Positions 7,655 to 16,604 of a stretch of DNA of 64,000 nt are shown piece by piece (position 1 is the stretch's first letter; each line of letters opens with the position of its first letter). Where the stretch lies: positions 4,836,001 to 4,900,000 of the forward strand of contig NZ_AP022617.1 of NCBI RefSeq assembly GCF_010731575.1. The letters are read 5' to 3'. The notes under the pieces were generated by a model. It was not told where the DNA came from, searched no databases, and saw only the letters and a program-made list of their open reading frames with translations. The position numbers and the translations under genes are program-made. The DNA is from Mycolicibacterium monacense (GTDB lineage: Bacteria > Actinomycetota > Actinomycetes > Mycobacteriales > Mycobacteriaceae).

Positions 7655-8686
7655 TCAGCCGGCGGCCAGTCGGCGTACCAGGGCTTCGAGTGCGGCGGCA
7701 TCGGCGTCGGCGACGAACTGGCCGTCCTCGGCGTCGGTGACGGCCTCGACGCTCACCCCGGCCGCATCGGCGGCCTCCTCGACGGTCAGCTCGGCGGAAC
7801 GCCGCGCGGCGTAGAGCCGTCGGCTCAACGGCGCACCCGGCGCCTGCGCCGCCCGCGTCATCACGCCGTTGTAGGTGCGGCGGATGTCTCTGAGCACGAC
7901 GGCGCCGTCCGGACGCCGGGTCGTCTTGCCCGCGTTGCGCACCATCTTCTCCAGACCGCGCAGATCGAACAGCACTGTCTCGACATACTCGTCGTACGCC
8001 GCATCGTGCGGCGCCGGCGCCCGGTCGATCCGGGCCTTCACATTGCCCAGTCCGATACTCGCGGCGTCGACCATCACCGCCATTTGCACTGTGTCGGAAA
8101 GGATTTCAGTACTCTCGTCCTCGGGTGCCGGGCTGCCGGCGCGCACCGCCGCGATGGTGCCCGGCTCCCACCCGAGGTGCACCTCGAGGCGCGCCCGCGC
8201 ATCGTCGGGCGGCCACACCCGGCCTGCCTCGAAGTCGGCCAGGGTCTGCGGGTCGATGACCCCTTCGGCCGACAGCCGGCGCCGGGTGAATCCGAGCTCT
8301 TCGCGACGGTCCTCGACGGCCGCACCGGCGCGGGCGACGCCCGCCTCGATCTCCTCCGGATCGGTCGCGTGGTCGACGGCCAGGGTGACCACGAGCCCTT
8401 CGGCGTGCCCCAACCGGACGGTCACCGTATCGCGGACGCCGACCGATTCCACGCGCTCGCCGTCGACGAACACACCGGTGGTGCCGCCGGCATCACCGAT
8501 CACCCAGTGGTCGCCATCGACGGCGATCTGGGCGTGGACGGGCGAGACCCGCGGATCGTCGGCACGGATCTGCGCCAGCAGGTCGCGGCCGATCAGGACC
8601 GGCGCGTCGCCCGGCGTGACGGTGCACAAGACGTCTCCGCACCGGATCCGCAGGGCCGGAACGGTTTCGCCAGCGCCCTGCACCAT
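7655..8686 (-). CDS. FHA domain-HTH regulator linked to the GTPase/GAP1 cluster
   Basis: This is a 343-aa protein. Residues ~10-100 form an FHA domain (VLIGRDLLAQIRADDPRVSPVHAQIAVD and GGTTGVFVDGERV), a phospho-Thr reader; the usual GR..S..H set is partly kept (GRD, S-P-V-H). Residues ~115-170 are an XRE-like HTH (AGAAVEDRREELGFTRRRLSAEGV, FEAGRVWPPDDAR, GWEPGTIAAVRAG) and the C-terminus repeats a second HTH-like element (LYAARRSAELTVEEAADAAGV). It is the last gene of a minus-strand run, 102 bp after the GTPase gene. The combination suggests that Ser/Thr phosphorylation is sensed and passed to DNA or to the GTPase system. Confidence 0.75.
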   Translation of the reverse strand: MVQGAGETVPALRIRCGDVLCTVTPGDAPVLIGRDLLAQIRADDPRVSPVHAQIAVDGDHWVIGDAGGTTGVFVDGERVESVGVRDTVTVRLGHAEGLVVTLAVDHATDPEEIEAGVARAGAAVEDRREELGFTRRRLSAEGVIDPQTLADFEAGRVWPPDDARARLEVHLGWEPGTIAAVRAGSPAPEDESTEILSDTVQMAVMVDAASIGLGNVKARIDRAPAPHDAAYDEYVETVLFDLRGLEKMVRNAGKTTRRPDGAVVLRDIRRTYNGVMTRAAQAPGAPLSRRLYAARRSAELTVEEAADAAGVSVEAVTDAEDGQFVADADAAALEALVRRLAAG

Positions 8687-8788
8687 GGACCTCCCCCGCG
8701 ATCAGTTCGCTCTGCGATGCTAGCCAATCGCGGGGCCGTTCAGGGCGGATGCGGTTCGTCCGGTGCCGGGCCGTAATCGACGGACCCG

Positions 8789-9946
8789 TCACAGAACCCC
8801 GTAGGGTGCGGTCACCCACCGCACCGGGTCGACGGTCCGGAACGGCGCGATCCCCCGCGAGTGCAACCGGTTCCCGCTCGGGGGCGCACCGAGCGCGGAG
8901 ACCGCGAAATATCGGTGGGGCAACCGCATCCCGGTGGACGGGTTCTCCACCGCCGCGACGATGGCCCCGCCGTGCAACCGGGTGAGCAGGCTGCGCACCT
9001 CTTCGTGCAACAGCTGGCCGTCGGACTCGTCGTACTGTGGGGTGTCTGACGGATCCCGCAGATACGCCGCCCCCGCGTTCGACATGATCAGGCTCCACTC
9101 GGAGCCCTCGACGTCGCGCAGCACCCGCAGCGCGTCGAACTTCGACACGATCACCGCGAGCTTCGGCTGCGCGGCCCCGACGGCGTGCAACACGTTGTTC
9201 AGCACCGCGCGCGGATCGCCACCGCTGAACGCCTGCGCCGGGAGCAGATCGTGGAGCTGGTCACGAATACCCTTGATACGCAACGGGTCGAACATGAAGA
9301 ACACCGCGTCGGCGTTGGCGAAGAACCGGAACGGCGGGGTGTACAGATCGCCGGACTCCAGATCCTCCCCCGCCACGTCACGCAACACCAGGTAGCGCCG
9401 CACGCCGTGCCACACGCCGATCCCGTAGATCAGCGGCTCGCGTTGATGGGACGCCTGGGTCTGCACGGTCGGGGTCGGCGGCACCAGACCGCGCTGGACG
9501 TAGAGCGGGGTCTCGTAGTTCATCGTGTAGGCCACCGCGGTCGCCCGGGTGGCCGGCTGCATGGACACCCCGAGGTGTTCGCACAGCAGCTCGAGTTGCT
9601 TGACCAGCACGCCGATGTAGAGGCTCTTACCCGTGGCGCGGGCGCCCGCCATCGCGATGCACACGGCGTGGCCGTTGCGCCAGTCGTCGGGGAGGATGAA
9701 GTGGCAGGCCAGGCAGATCTCCACGGCCGGACCCTGGAGCGCCTGGCTGGCTTCGGACAGCGGTGGCGGCGGTCCGGTGTAGCCGGGTGGGCGGGCCCAG
9801 GTGTAGAGCGCGCCCGAATCGGCCGGGGCCCCGAGATACGACGAGGCGAGGTCGTCCCGGTAGCGGGTCCCGCCGGCGTGCGGCGGAAGTGTCCACAGGT
9901 ACTGGTTCGGATCCAGCACCGAAAAGCACCGCGGGCATTTCGTCAC
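8789..9946 (-). CDS. Double-GTPase-like (DO-GTPase2-type) P-loop protein with zinc knuckle
   Basis: This is a 385-aa protein. A C4 zinc knuckle is split between residues 4-7 (CPRC) and 78-81 (CLAC). The GTPase core follows: Walker A GARATGKS at 101-108, G3 DVAG at 190-193, and an SKFD at 268-271 that serves as the G4 specificity motif. Layout and neighbours match what I know of the bacterial double-GTPase families found next to GAP1 proteins in predicted conflict systems. The start is GTG 9946, one base after the stop of the GAP1 gene, so it is in the same operon. Confidence 0.75.
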   Translation of the reverse strand: MTKCPRCFSVLDPNQYLWTLPPHAGGTRYRDDLASSYLGAPADSGALYTWARPPGYTGPPPPLSEASQALQGPAVEICLACHFILPDDWRNGHAVCIAMAGARATGKSLYIGVLVKQLELLCEHLGVSMQPATRATAVAYTMNYETPLYVQRGLVPPTPTVQTQASHQREPLIYGIGVWHGVRRYLVLRDVAGEDLESGDLYTPPFRFFANADAVFFMFDPLRIKGIRDQLHDLLPAQAFSGGDPRAVLNNVLHAVGAAQPKLAVIVSKFDALRVLRDVEGSEWSLIMSNAGAAYLRDPSDTPQYDESDGQLLHEEVRSLLTRLHGGAIVAAVENPSTGMRLPHRYFAVSALGAPPSGNRLHSRGIAPFRTVDPVRWVTAPYGVL

Positions 9947-9947
9947 G

Positions 9948-12437
9948 TCAACGGCTCCAGCGGGTTCGGGCGATCGGCGCGGTCGGCGCCTCCGGGCGGC
10001 GGGCCAGCAGTTTCAGCACGGTCTTGCGGTGCCGGCGGACGGCACCGTCGTTGGGTTCGCCGGTCAGCCGGGCCATCGTGGCGGCGACCACGCCGATATC
10101 GATCGACTCGGGCCTGCGGGTGGCCATGACATGCCGCGCGCCCTGCCAGATCAGCTCCTCGATCCCGTCGGTGACCGCCGCCGGATCGTCGCCGTTGTGC
10201 GCGAAGCGCAGCGCCGCCACCGCCAGCACCGACATGGCGTTGAGGACATAGCCGTCGAGCAGTGCGGCCAGCTGCCCGAAGGCGTCCGCGGCCACCCGCG
10301 GTTCGGCCGTCAGGAGCGCGCTCGACGGTGGATAGGGCTGCCCGGCCGCGAGGGCGATGGCGGCGAACGTCACCAGGCGCACCGCGAAATCGCGGTGGAC
10401 GGCGTCGGTGCCGGTCGACTCGAGCGCGCGTTCCCACAGCGGCGCATAGGCGGACTGGTGGCTAGCCGCGTAACCCTGTTCGATCCAGCCGCGCGGATCG
10501 AAGATCCGCACCGCCGCACACGCCACCGCGACGTCGTCGTTGTTGGCGCGCAGCACCGTCTGGGCCAGCCGCTCCAGCGCCGCCGACGGGGGCGCCCCCG
10601 CCAGCGTGCGGACCGCCGCCGCACCCGGGAGGGCCGAATCCCCCACGGCGGCAAGCAGTTCGTCGGGGTGCCACACCGAACTGCCTGCCACCTCCTCGAA
10701 CCGCTCCGAGCCGCTGACCCGCAGCCACCACAGGCTCGCCCAGCGGTCCGCCTGATCGACAGCACCGCGCTGCACCGTCCGCGCACCCCGCAGCGCCGCC
10801 GCGGTCCACACCGGATCCCCCGGCCGGGCTTCCCGCAGGTCGTGCGGCGCCGGGGCGCGCACACCCTCGGCCAACCAGTCGAAGACATCGCCGTTGACCG
10901 CGGTCGCGTCGCCGTCCTGCAGCAGCGTGGCCGCCAACGCCAGTCGGGTCGGTGCGCCGAGGCTCTCGCGCAACGCTTCCAGCAGGGCCGGTGCGGCCTC
11001 GGAATCCATCAGCTTCGGGGCCACCTCGGTGCGGAGGGCGGCACTCACCCGGTCGTCGTCGATCCCCGAGCGCAGCAGGAGGTCCGCCAAACGCGCCACC
11101 CGGTGCGCACCGCCGGCCTGCGCGGCCGCCAGGGCGGGTCCGAGGGACTCGCGTAGTTCCCTTGGCGGCGGGCGTCTTTCGGAATCGCGTTCGCGGGCCG
11201 GGATCCGCCCCGGTCGGCTCAGCCAATCCTCGTCGGCCACCGCGCGGCACAGATACGTCACGTCGGCCAGATCGGCCGCCGGTCCGTCGACGGTGTCCTG
11301 CACCGCTTTCCATGCGTCGGCGGTGCTGGTGCCCAATGCGTTGCGCATCACCTCCGCGACGGTGCGGGCGGTCACAGAATCGCTCGCGGCACGCGGCGAA
11401 TGCGCGGCGATCACCGCGTACGCCTCGGTGAGCGCGTCGGCGAATTCGTCCCGATGGGCCACCGACATCGCCAGCGGCCAGGCCGGATGCAGGCCGGCGT
11501 CGGCGACCTGCGCGGCGTAATGGTCGATGTCGTCGAGGACCGACCGTGCCCCTTCGGCGTCGAGCAGCACCACCTGCGCCATCGCCGACCACGGCGTGAC
11601 GGTGATGGCCCGTCCGTCGGCGGTGCGGTGCGGTTCGTGGTCGAGTTCCCCGAGCGACAGGGTCGCGTGTTCGCTGATCGCGACGACGTCGTCGGGGACG
11701 TGCTCGAGATCATCGACGGGCACCGCCGTCAGATGCTGGCCGCTCTGTCGGGCCAGGGTCAGTTGGTCGGCGCGGTCGAATGTCGAGAAATGCAGGCGGG
11801 CAGCGGTTCCCGCCGACATCAGGAAGCTGACCAGCCCGATCCACTGGGCGGCCGAATCCGCCGATTCCACGCCCAATACGACCGGCGGGCCGCCGTCCAG
11901 CGCGGCCGCGACGGCGTCGAGCAGTCCGAACAGGGTCGCCAGCCGCCAGGCGTCCGGATCGAGCGCGAACCGCACGACGCTGTCCTTGGTCACCGCCGTG
12001 CCGGGGGCGGGTGGCGTACCGGGCAGCGCGGCCGCGCCCACGGCGAGCGGACCGTACGGACACAGCCAGCCGTCGGACCGCCACCACTGGATGGGCCGGT
12101 CGGCGCCGTCACCCGCGGCCCGGTCGAGAAGTGCGTGGGCGAACACGTTTCCGGGGCGGCCGGTGCTGTCCGACCCGGACGGCACGGTGTGCCAGTACCC
12201 GGCGCGCCTGCGGTCGAGGCGGCCGTAGGCGAGCCGGCGCGGGCCGCGGTCGAGTTGTTCGGGGGTCGGGTAGGCGGGTAACGGTTGCGCGGGCCGGAAG
12301 ACGGTACGCACCCCGGAGGTCAGGGCGTGCACCTCGTCGGGAGACAGGTCCGCCGAGGTCTCCTTGACCTGCCAGCCGCCCATGTGCGCGGCGGTGTCGA
12401 ACGAGGTGTAGGTCAATTGCCCGTAGCGCCCGGTCAT
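9948..12437 (-). CDS. GAP1-like GTPase-associated protein
   Basis: This is an 829-aa protein. The first ~120 residues (YGQLTYTSFD, GGWQVKETSADLSPDEV, RRLAYGRLDRRRAGYWHTVPS, RPGNVFAHALLD) fit the GAP1 N-terminal domain type 2 as I know it. A middle domain (~180-330) holds FRFALDPDAW-type helices and a strand-rich LHFSTFDRADQL segment. The C-terminal ~450 residues are helical, HEAT-like. No enzymatic motif is visible. GAP1 proteins are the obligate neighbours of double-GTPases and are thought to act as effector scaffold or regulator. The start ATG overlaps the upstream stop (ATGA), showing tight coupling. Confidence 0.7.
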   Translation of the reverse strand: MTGRYGQLTYTSFDTAAHMGGWQVKETSADLSPDEVHALTSGVRTVFRPAQPLPAYPTPEQLDRGPRRLAYGRLDRRRAGYWHTVPSGSDSTGRPGNVFAHALLDRAAGDGADRPIQWWRSDGWLCPYGPLAVGAAALPGTPPAPGTAVTKDSVVRFALDPDAWRLATLFGLLDAVAAALDGGPPVVLGVESADSAAQWIGLVSFLMSAGTAARLHFSTFDRADQLTLARQSGQHLTAVPVDDLEHVPDDVVAISEHATLSLGELDHEPHRTADGRAITVTPWSAMAQVVLLDAEGARSVLDDIDHYAAQVADAGLHPAWPLAMSVAHRDEFADALTEAYAVIAAHSPRAASDSVTARTVAEVMRNALGTSTADAWKAVQDTVDGPAADLADVTYLCRAVADEDWLSRPGRIPARERDSERRPPPRELRESLGPALAAAQAGGAHRVARLADLLLRSGIDDDRVSAALRTEVAPKLMDSEAAPALLEALRESLGAPTRLALAATLLQDGDATAVNGDVFDWLAEGVRAPAPHDLREARPGDPVWTAAALRGARTVQRGAVDQADRWASLWWLRVSGSERFEEVAGSSVWHPDELLAAVGDSALPGAAAVRTLAGAPPSAALERLAQTVLRANNDDVAVACAAVRIFDPRGWIEQGYAASHQSAYAPLWERALESTGTDAVHRDFAVRLVTFAAIALAAGQPYPPSSALLTAEPRVAADAFGQLAALLDGYVLNAMSVLAVAALRFAHNGDDPAAVTDGIEELIWQGARHVMATRRPESIDIGVVAATMARLTGEPNDGAVRRHRKTVLKLLARRPEAPTAPIARTRWSR

Positions 12438-14434
12438 GTCACCGCCGGAGTCAGCCGCAGATGCTCCACCGGCGGGTCGAGCAGGGCGATCAGCCGCAGA
12501 CTGGCCGGCGAGGGCGTGCTGACGAACAGGCGGATCCAGCCCTGCCGGTTGCGGACGTTCGCGGCCCACAGTTCGCTTCCGCCGGTCGTGGTCAGCTGCG
12601 ACCACCGCAGTTCCTTGGCGGGCGGGGCGGCGAGCTGGCCCTGTTCGTTGAGCGGTGCCACGTCGACCAGCTCACCGTCGTGCACGCTCAACGGGATTCG
12701 GGTCGGATTGTTGACCAACACGAACGCCGGCGAGCCGGGCAGGTCGTACTCGGAGCGGACCGCGATCGTCGCGGTGAACGGCCGCCCGTCGGCGTCGCGG
12801 CCGACCCGCACGGCGTATTGCAACCGCAGCAGGCCCTGGTAGTCGATGCTGGCGATCGCGCCCATGACGCGGCGCCCGCCGGTGAAGGCGATCGGCGCGA
12901 GGTGCAGCGAGCAGCCGTGCACCGGGAGTGGACCCGAAAGCTGCAGACCGCCGTACTTCTCGTACTCCTCGAGGGTGATCTCGTAGGTGTGCCCGCCGAG
13001 CCCGTTGCGCGGATCGTGGCCCGGCGGCGCGAGATACACGACGACGGAGGCGGCGCCGTCGGGCCAGTCGAAGGTCAGCACCTGTTTGTTGCAGTACTCC
13101 GCGAGTTCGATGTCGCGGATCACCCCGGTCCGCACCGTCGAGAACGTCTTGCCCAGCATGGCGCGACCGCCGATCAGCGTGACCGGGGTGAAGTAGGCGC
13201 GGCTCCACTGGTCCGGCCAGGCGACGCCGGGCATCGCGGTGCGGACACGGCCGTCCTCGTCACGCTCTTCGGTGACCGGTTGCGCCAGACGCAGTTCCGG
13301 CGGAAGCCCGACCTGGTCGAGCGCATCCTCGGGCAACTCGTCGGCCTCGGCGCCGGCACTCGGACCGGTCGGCGTGCGGTAGACGACCACGCGTCCCCCC
13401 GGTGGGGTGGTCCAGGCGAGGTCGAGGACGGTGGCGTCCGCGGTGCTTCCGGTGATCGTCAGATCCGTGACCGGCGCCAGCACCGCCGACACGTCCACAC
13501 CGGACTCGGCGGCCTCCGACAGCCGCAACACGCCGCCGACGGGTGCCGCGCAGCGCACGCGGTAGACGTAGCGGTATCCGCGTTCGACGTCGATGTCGAC
13601 GAACCCGGCGAGGTTGTCCTGTCCGGCGAGGATCCGGTACTGGGGTCCGTCGCGGTGCGCCTCGCCTGCGGGCATCCGGTACACGTAGACCGCGCTGATC
13701 CCGGGCGGGACGGTGTAGCGGCCGACCACCCGGCCGGAGTCCTCCTGCAACGCGAGGTCGGTGATCCGGCCGATCAGCACCCCGGCGGCGTGCAGCACCG
13801 GTTGCGCCGCCAGCGCTTCGGCCCGGGTGGCGCCGAGGTTCGCCCACACCTGGAAGTGGCGCACCGCGGCGACCGGTGGGCGGTCGTCGGTCGCGGACGT
13901 CGTGGTGGTCACCGTGAGCGGGTCACCGGTGTCCGGCGAGCGGGGCGCGGCGTCTTCTCCGCTGACCACCCGGTAGACGACGGTCTGGCCCGCGGCGTCG
14001 ATCGGCGGCCAGCGCAGTTCGAGCGCTCCGGTGTCGCGGCGGCGGTGCAGCGTCACGCTGTGTGCGGCGGCGCCGGGCCCGTCACCTTCGTACGGCGCGA
14101 AATGGTCTCCCTGCGTCGCTGATTCGTACAGCGGTTCCCCAACCGGGTCGTCCCCACGGTGGCGCCCGGCCGGGGTGATCTCCTCCTCTGATCCGCCGGG
14201 TCGGGCGGGCAGCTCCGCCAGGACACGCGCCATGTCGTCGGCGTGTTCGGCGACGGACCCGGGCAGCATGGCCCGGATCTGCTCGACGTCGGTGCGCCCG
14301 GAGCGCAGCACGAGGCGCAGATGCGCCTCTTTGAAGCTGCGGGCCGACACCGCGCCGGAGTCGATGAGCCGTTGGCGCCATTCCAGCAGCGCGCCGAGGC
14401 GCGGATCGTCGTCCGCCTGCGGGTGTTCGGTCAC
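12434..14434 (-). CDS. Fn3-like multi-domain protein of the GTPase/GAP1 cluster
   Basis: This is a 666-aa protein. The N-terminal ~80 residues are helical (RLGALLEWRQRLIDSGAVSARSFKEAHLRL and VEQIRAMLPGSVAEHADDMARVLAEL). The rest is a series of beta-sandwich, fibronectin III-like segments (LELRWPPIDAAGQTVVYRVV; VLDLAWTTPPGGRVVVYRT; QVLTFDWPDGAASVVVYLAP), each with the W...VYR signature. There is no signal peptide or TM helix, so it is probably cytoplasmic, unusual for repeated Fn3-like domains. It is the first gene of the operon (start GTG 14434) and couples to GAP1 by ATGA. It may be the recognition or scaffold subunit; function unknown. Confidence 0.65.
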   Translation of the reverse strand: MTEHPQADDDPRLGALLEWRQRLIDSGAVSARSFKEAHLRLVLRSGRTDVEQIRAMLPGSVAEHADDMARVLAELPARPGGSEEEITPAGRHRGDDPVGEPLYESATQGDHFAPYEGDGPGAAAHSVTLHRRRDTGALELRWPPIDAAGQTVVYRVVSGEDAAPRSPDTGDPLTVTTTTSATDDRPPVAAVRHFQVWANLGATRAEALAAQPVLHAAGVLIGRITDLALQEDSGRVVGRYTVPPGISAVYVYRMPAGEAHRDGPQYRILAGQDNLAGFVDIDVERGYRYVYRVRCAAPVGGVLRLSEAAESGVDVSAVLAPVTDLTITGSTADATVLDLAWTTPPGGRVVVYRTPTGPSAGAEADELPEDALDQVGLPPELRLAQPVTEERDEDGRVRTAMPGVAWPDQWSRAYFTPVTLIGGRAMLGKTFSTVRTGVIRDIELAEYCNKQVLTFDWPDGAASVVVYLAPPGHDPRNGLGGHTYEITLEEYEKYGGLQLSGPLPVHGCSLHLAPIAFTGGRRVMGAIASIDYQGLLRLQYAVRVGRDADGRPFTATIAVRSEYDLPGSPAFVLVNNPTRIPLSVHDGELVDVAPLNEQGQLAAPPAKELRWSQLTTTGGSELWAANVRNRQGWIRLFVSTPSPASLRLIALLDPPVEHLRLTPAVT

Positions 14435-14626
14435 CGCAACGGACCTCTTGTCACGACGCCACCCCCGCTTGTGTGCATTGCGTCAGATTCCACCACCAAG
14501 GACAGCAAATTATCCACCGATACGGCTGAAGACGGCGGGGCAGCCACCGATCACGTACCCGCGTCTCCGCGTCTGCGGGTCAAGGAGGTCGAAATGACCG
14601 CGCATGCGGTTGTTAGCATTGCGCGC

Positions 14627-15031
14627 ATGCCGAAGATCCGGGTCCGCCAGGCCGCCGAGTTGCTGGGCGTCAGCGACGACACCGTCCGACGGTGGATCGA
14701 CGACGGCAGCCTCGCCGCATCGGCCGACGCGTCCGGACGCAAGGTCGTCGACGGCGCCGAACTGGCCGCTTTCGCCCGCGGAAACCCCGCGACCGCACCG
14801 AAGGATCCGCTCGGCACCCCCAGTTCGGCCCGCAACCGATTCGCGGGTCTGGTCACCGACGTCGTCAGCGACACCGTCATGTCGCAGGTCGAGATGCAGT
14901 GCGGACCCTTCACGGTGGTGTCGCTGATGAGCACCGCCGCGGTGCGCGAGCTGGGACTCGAACCGGGCAGTGTGGCCGTGGCCGTCGTAAAGGCCACCAC
15001 GGTCATCGTCGAGACGCCGGCGCAGCCGTGA
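14627..15031 (+). CDS. HTH-TOBE molybdate-binding regulator (ModE/Mop-like)
   Basis: This is a 134-aa protein. Residues ~5-28 form a MerR/excisionase-like HTH (RQAAELLGVSDDTVRRWIDDGSL). Residues ~66-128 form a Mop/TOBE domain (NRFAGLVTDVVSDTVMSQVEMQCGP...AVVKATTVIVE) that binds molybdate or tungstate. The start is uncertain. ATG 14627 fits a leaderless transcript, with a TTAGCAT-like -10 just upstream; an in-frame ATG at 14594 has a strong AAGGAGG site but adds 11 codons of atypical codon use. It overlaps modA by GTGA, so it likely regulates molybdate uptake. Confidence 0.8.
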   Translation: MPKIRVRQAAELLGVSDDTVRRWIDDGSLAASADASGRKVVDGAELAAFARGNPATAPKDPLGTPSSARNRFAGLVTDVVSDTVMSQVEMQCGPFTVVSLMSTAAVRELGLEPGSVAVAVVKATTVIVETPAQP

Positions 15032-15768
15032 CCCGGTTCGCCCTCACCCTCCTACTGGTCGTCGTACTCGGTGGGTGTGGCGCACAACGGGATCCGTCGA
15101 CCCTGACGGTCTTCGCCGCCGCGTCGCTGCGTACGTCATTCGCCGAGATCGCCGAGCAGTTCGAACGCGGCCACCCGGGGATGGACGTCGAGTTCTCGTT
15201 CGCCGGCTCATCGGATCTGGTCACCCAGCTCACCCAGGGCGCGTACGCCGACGTCTTCGCCTCGGCCGACCACCGCAACATGGACCGCGCCGCCGAGGCC
15301 GGCCTACTGGACGGCGCACCGGTCGACTTCGCGGCGAACACGCTGACCATCGCCGTCACGCCGGGCAACCCGAAGGGAATCCGGTCGCTGCGCGACCTGT
15401 CCGATCCGGAGGTGCGCGTCGTCCTCTGCGCCCCCCAGGTGCCGTGCGGCCACGCCGCTTCCGCCGTCGAGGAGGCGGCCGGGGTGGATCTGCGCCCGGT
15501 CAGTGAGGAGTCGTCGGTCACCGACGTCCTCAACAAGGTGACCAGCGGCCAGGCCGACGCCGGGCTGGTGTACGTCACCGACGCGCGCGACGCCGGAGAG
15601 CGGGTCACGGCGGTGCCATTTCCCGAGTCCGCGCGGGCGGTCAACACCTACCCGATCGCGGTGCTGAAGGAGTCGCAGAACGCCACCGGCGCACGGCAGT
15701 TCCTGGCGGCAGTGACCGGCACGGCGGGGCAGACGGTGTTGCGCCGCAACGGTTTCGCTGCGCCCTGA
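15028..15768 (+). CDS. modA: Molybdate ABC transporter substrate-binding lipoprotein
   Basis: This 246-aa protein has a lipoprotein signal peptide with lipobox LGGC. It then shows the ModA core: LTVFAAASLRTSFAEIAEQFE, VEFSFAGSSDLVTQLTQGAYADVFASAD, the hinge region NTLTIAVTPGNPKGIRSLRDLSDP, VRVVLCAPQVPCG, and QADAGLVYVTDA. It binds molybdate outside the membrane and normally hands it to ModB/ModC. It is translationally coupled to the Mop-type regulator gene. Oddly, modB and modC do not follow: the next gene is convergent, and the stop codon lies inside a perfect tandem duplication. Confidence 0.92.
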   Translation: MTRFALTLLLVVVLGGCGAQRDPSTLTVFAAASLRTSFAEIAEQFERGHPGMDVEFSFAGSSDLVTQLTQGAYADVFASADHRNMDRAAEAGLLDGAPVDFAANTLTIAVTPGNPKGIRSLRDLSDPEVRVVLCAPQVPCGHAASAVEEAAGVDLRPVSEESSVTDVLNKVTSGQADAGLVYVTDARDAGERVTAVPFPESARAVNTYPIAVLKESQNATGARQFLAAVTGTAGQTVLRRNGFAAP

Positions 15769-15793
15769 GGCTGTTTCGCTGCGCCCTGAGGCT
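15752..15793. repeat. Perfect 21-bp tandem duplication at the modA stop codon
   Basis: Two identical 21-bp units (15752-15772 and 15773-15793, each starting GTTTCGCTGCG) sit head to tail. Each contains the modA stop TGA, and the second runs to the stop codon of the convergent SDR gene. It looks like a slippage or junction scar. Confidence 0.9.
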
Positions 15794-16604
15794 ACGGCCC
15801 CATCGCGTCGCGGGACGCCTCGACGATGAACCGCACCGCATCGCTGCGGCTGATCGACCCCATCATCTGGGTGGCGGCGCGCAGATCTTCCCCGACGATC
15901 CAGGTGGGTCCGTTGGCGAGGTTGTCGAAGGCCTCGGAGACGACGTCTGCGACCGGGACGGCGCCGGGCGGCGTCTGCTCCGTCGAGGCGATCTGACCGC
16001 GACGGTGTTCCAGGGTCCGCAGTGCGGGGGTGTCGGTCTTGCCGAGGATCAGACCGAGCACGTCGACGCCCGTATCGTGCAGTTCGGCCCACAGGGCTTC
16101 GGCGAACACCATGTCGAACGCCTTGGTGGCGGCGTAGGCCACCATGTTCGGGCCGCCGGCCAGTCCGGCGCCCGACCCGAAGATCACGATGCCGCCGCGC
16201 CCGCGTGCGGCCATCGCCGGCGCGAAATGGTGGCACAGCCGCATCGGCGCCACACAGTTGCGCTGCACCATCGCCTCGGCGGCTTCGATCGGTTGCGCGA
16301 GGAACGGTTCGAACGCCGGGTCAGCGCCCGCGCAGTACACCAGGAACCCGATTTCGAGGTCGTCGGTGGCGTCGGCGACGGCGCCGGTGGCGGCTGGATC
16401 GGTGAGGTCGATTGCCAGCGTGCGAGTTTCGACGCCCGTGCGGTCGCGGATGCCCGCGGCCACGTCGTCGAGCACGGACTGCCTGCGGGCCAGCAGCACC
16501 ACGTTGACGCCGTTCTCGGCGATCCGCTCGGCGAAGGCGGCGCCCAGACCGTCGGATGCGCCGGCCACCACGGCCCACGGGCCGTACTTCTGCGCGAACG
16601 TCAC
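15792..16604 (-). CDS. Short-chain dehydrogenase/reductase
   Basis: This is a 270-aa classical SDR. It has the NAD(P) loop GASDGLG at ~residues 14-20, the NVVLLARR acidic/basic strand end, a Ser in VIFGSGAG and the catalytic YAATK. It is the last gene of the TetR-linked operon, coupled by GTGA to the SnoaL-like gene; the GTG at 16604 was chosen for this reason. It probably oxidises or reduces an acyl or ring hydroxyl in the same pathway. Its stop codon borders the 21-bp duplication. Confidence 0.85.
   Translation of the reverse strand: MTFAQKYGPWAVVAGASDGLGAAFAERIAENGVNVVLLARRQSVLDDVAAGIRDRTGVETRTLAIDLTDPAATGAVADATDDLEIGFLVYCAGADPAFEPFLAQPIEAAEAMVQRNCVAPMRLCHHFAPAMAARGRGGIVIFGSGAGLAGGPNMVAYAATKAFDMVFAEALWAELHDTGVDVLGLILGKTDTPALRTLEHRRGQIASTEQTPPGAVPVADVVSEAFDNLANGPTWIVGEDLRAATQMMGSISRSDAVRFIVEASRDAMGP

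Noticed and set aside
7049..8776. 575-codon plus-strand frame
   Set aside because: His/Arg/Gly-rich antisense shadow across the PPOX and FHA-HTH genes.
12461..14122. 553-codon plus-strand frame
   Set aside because: Antisense shadow of the Fn3-like gene; composition typical of reversed high-GC codons.
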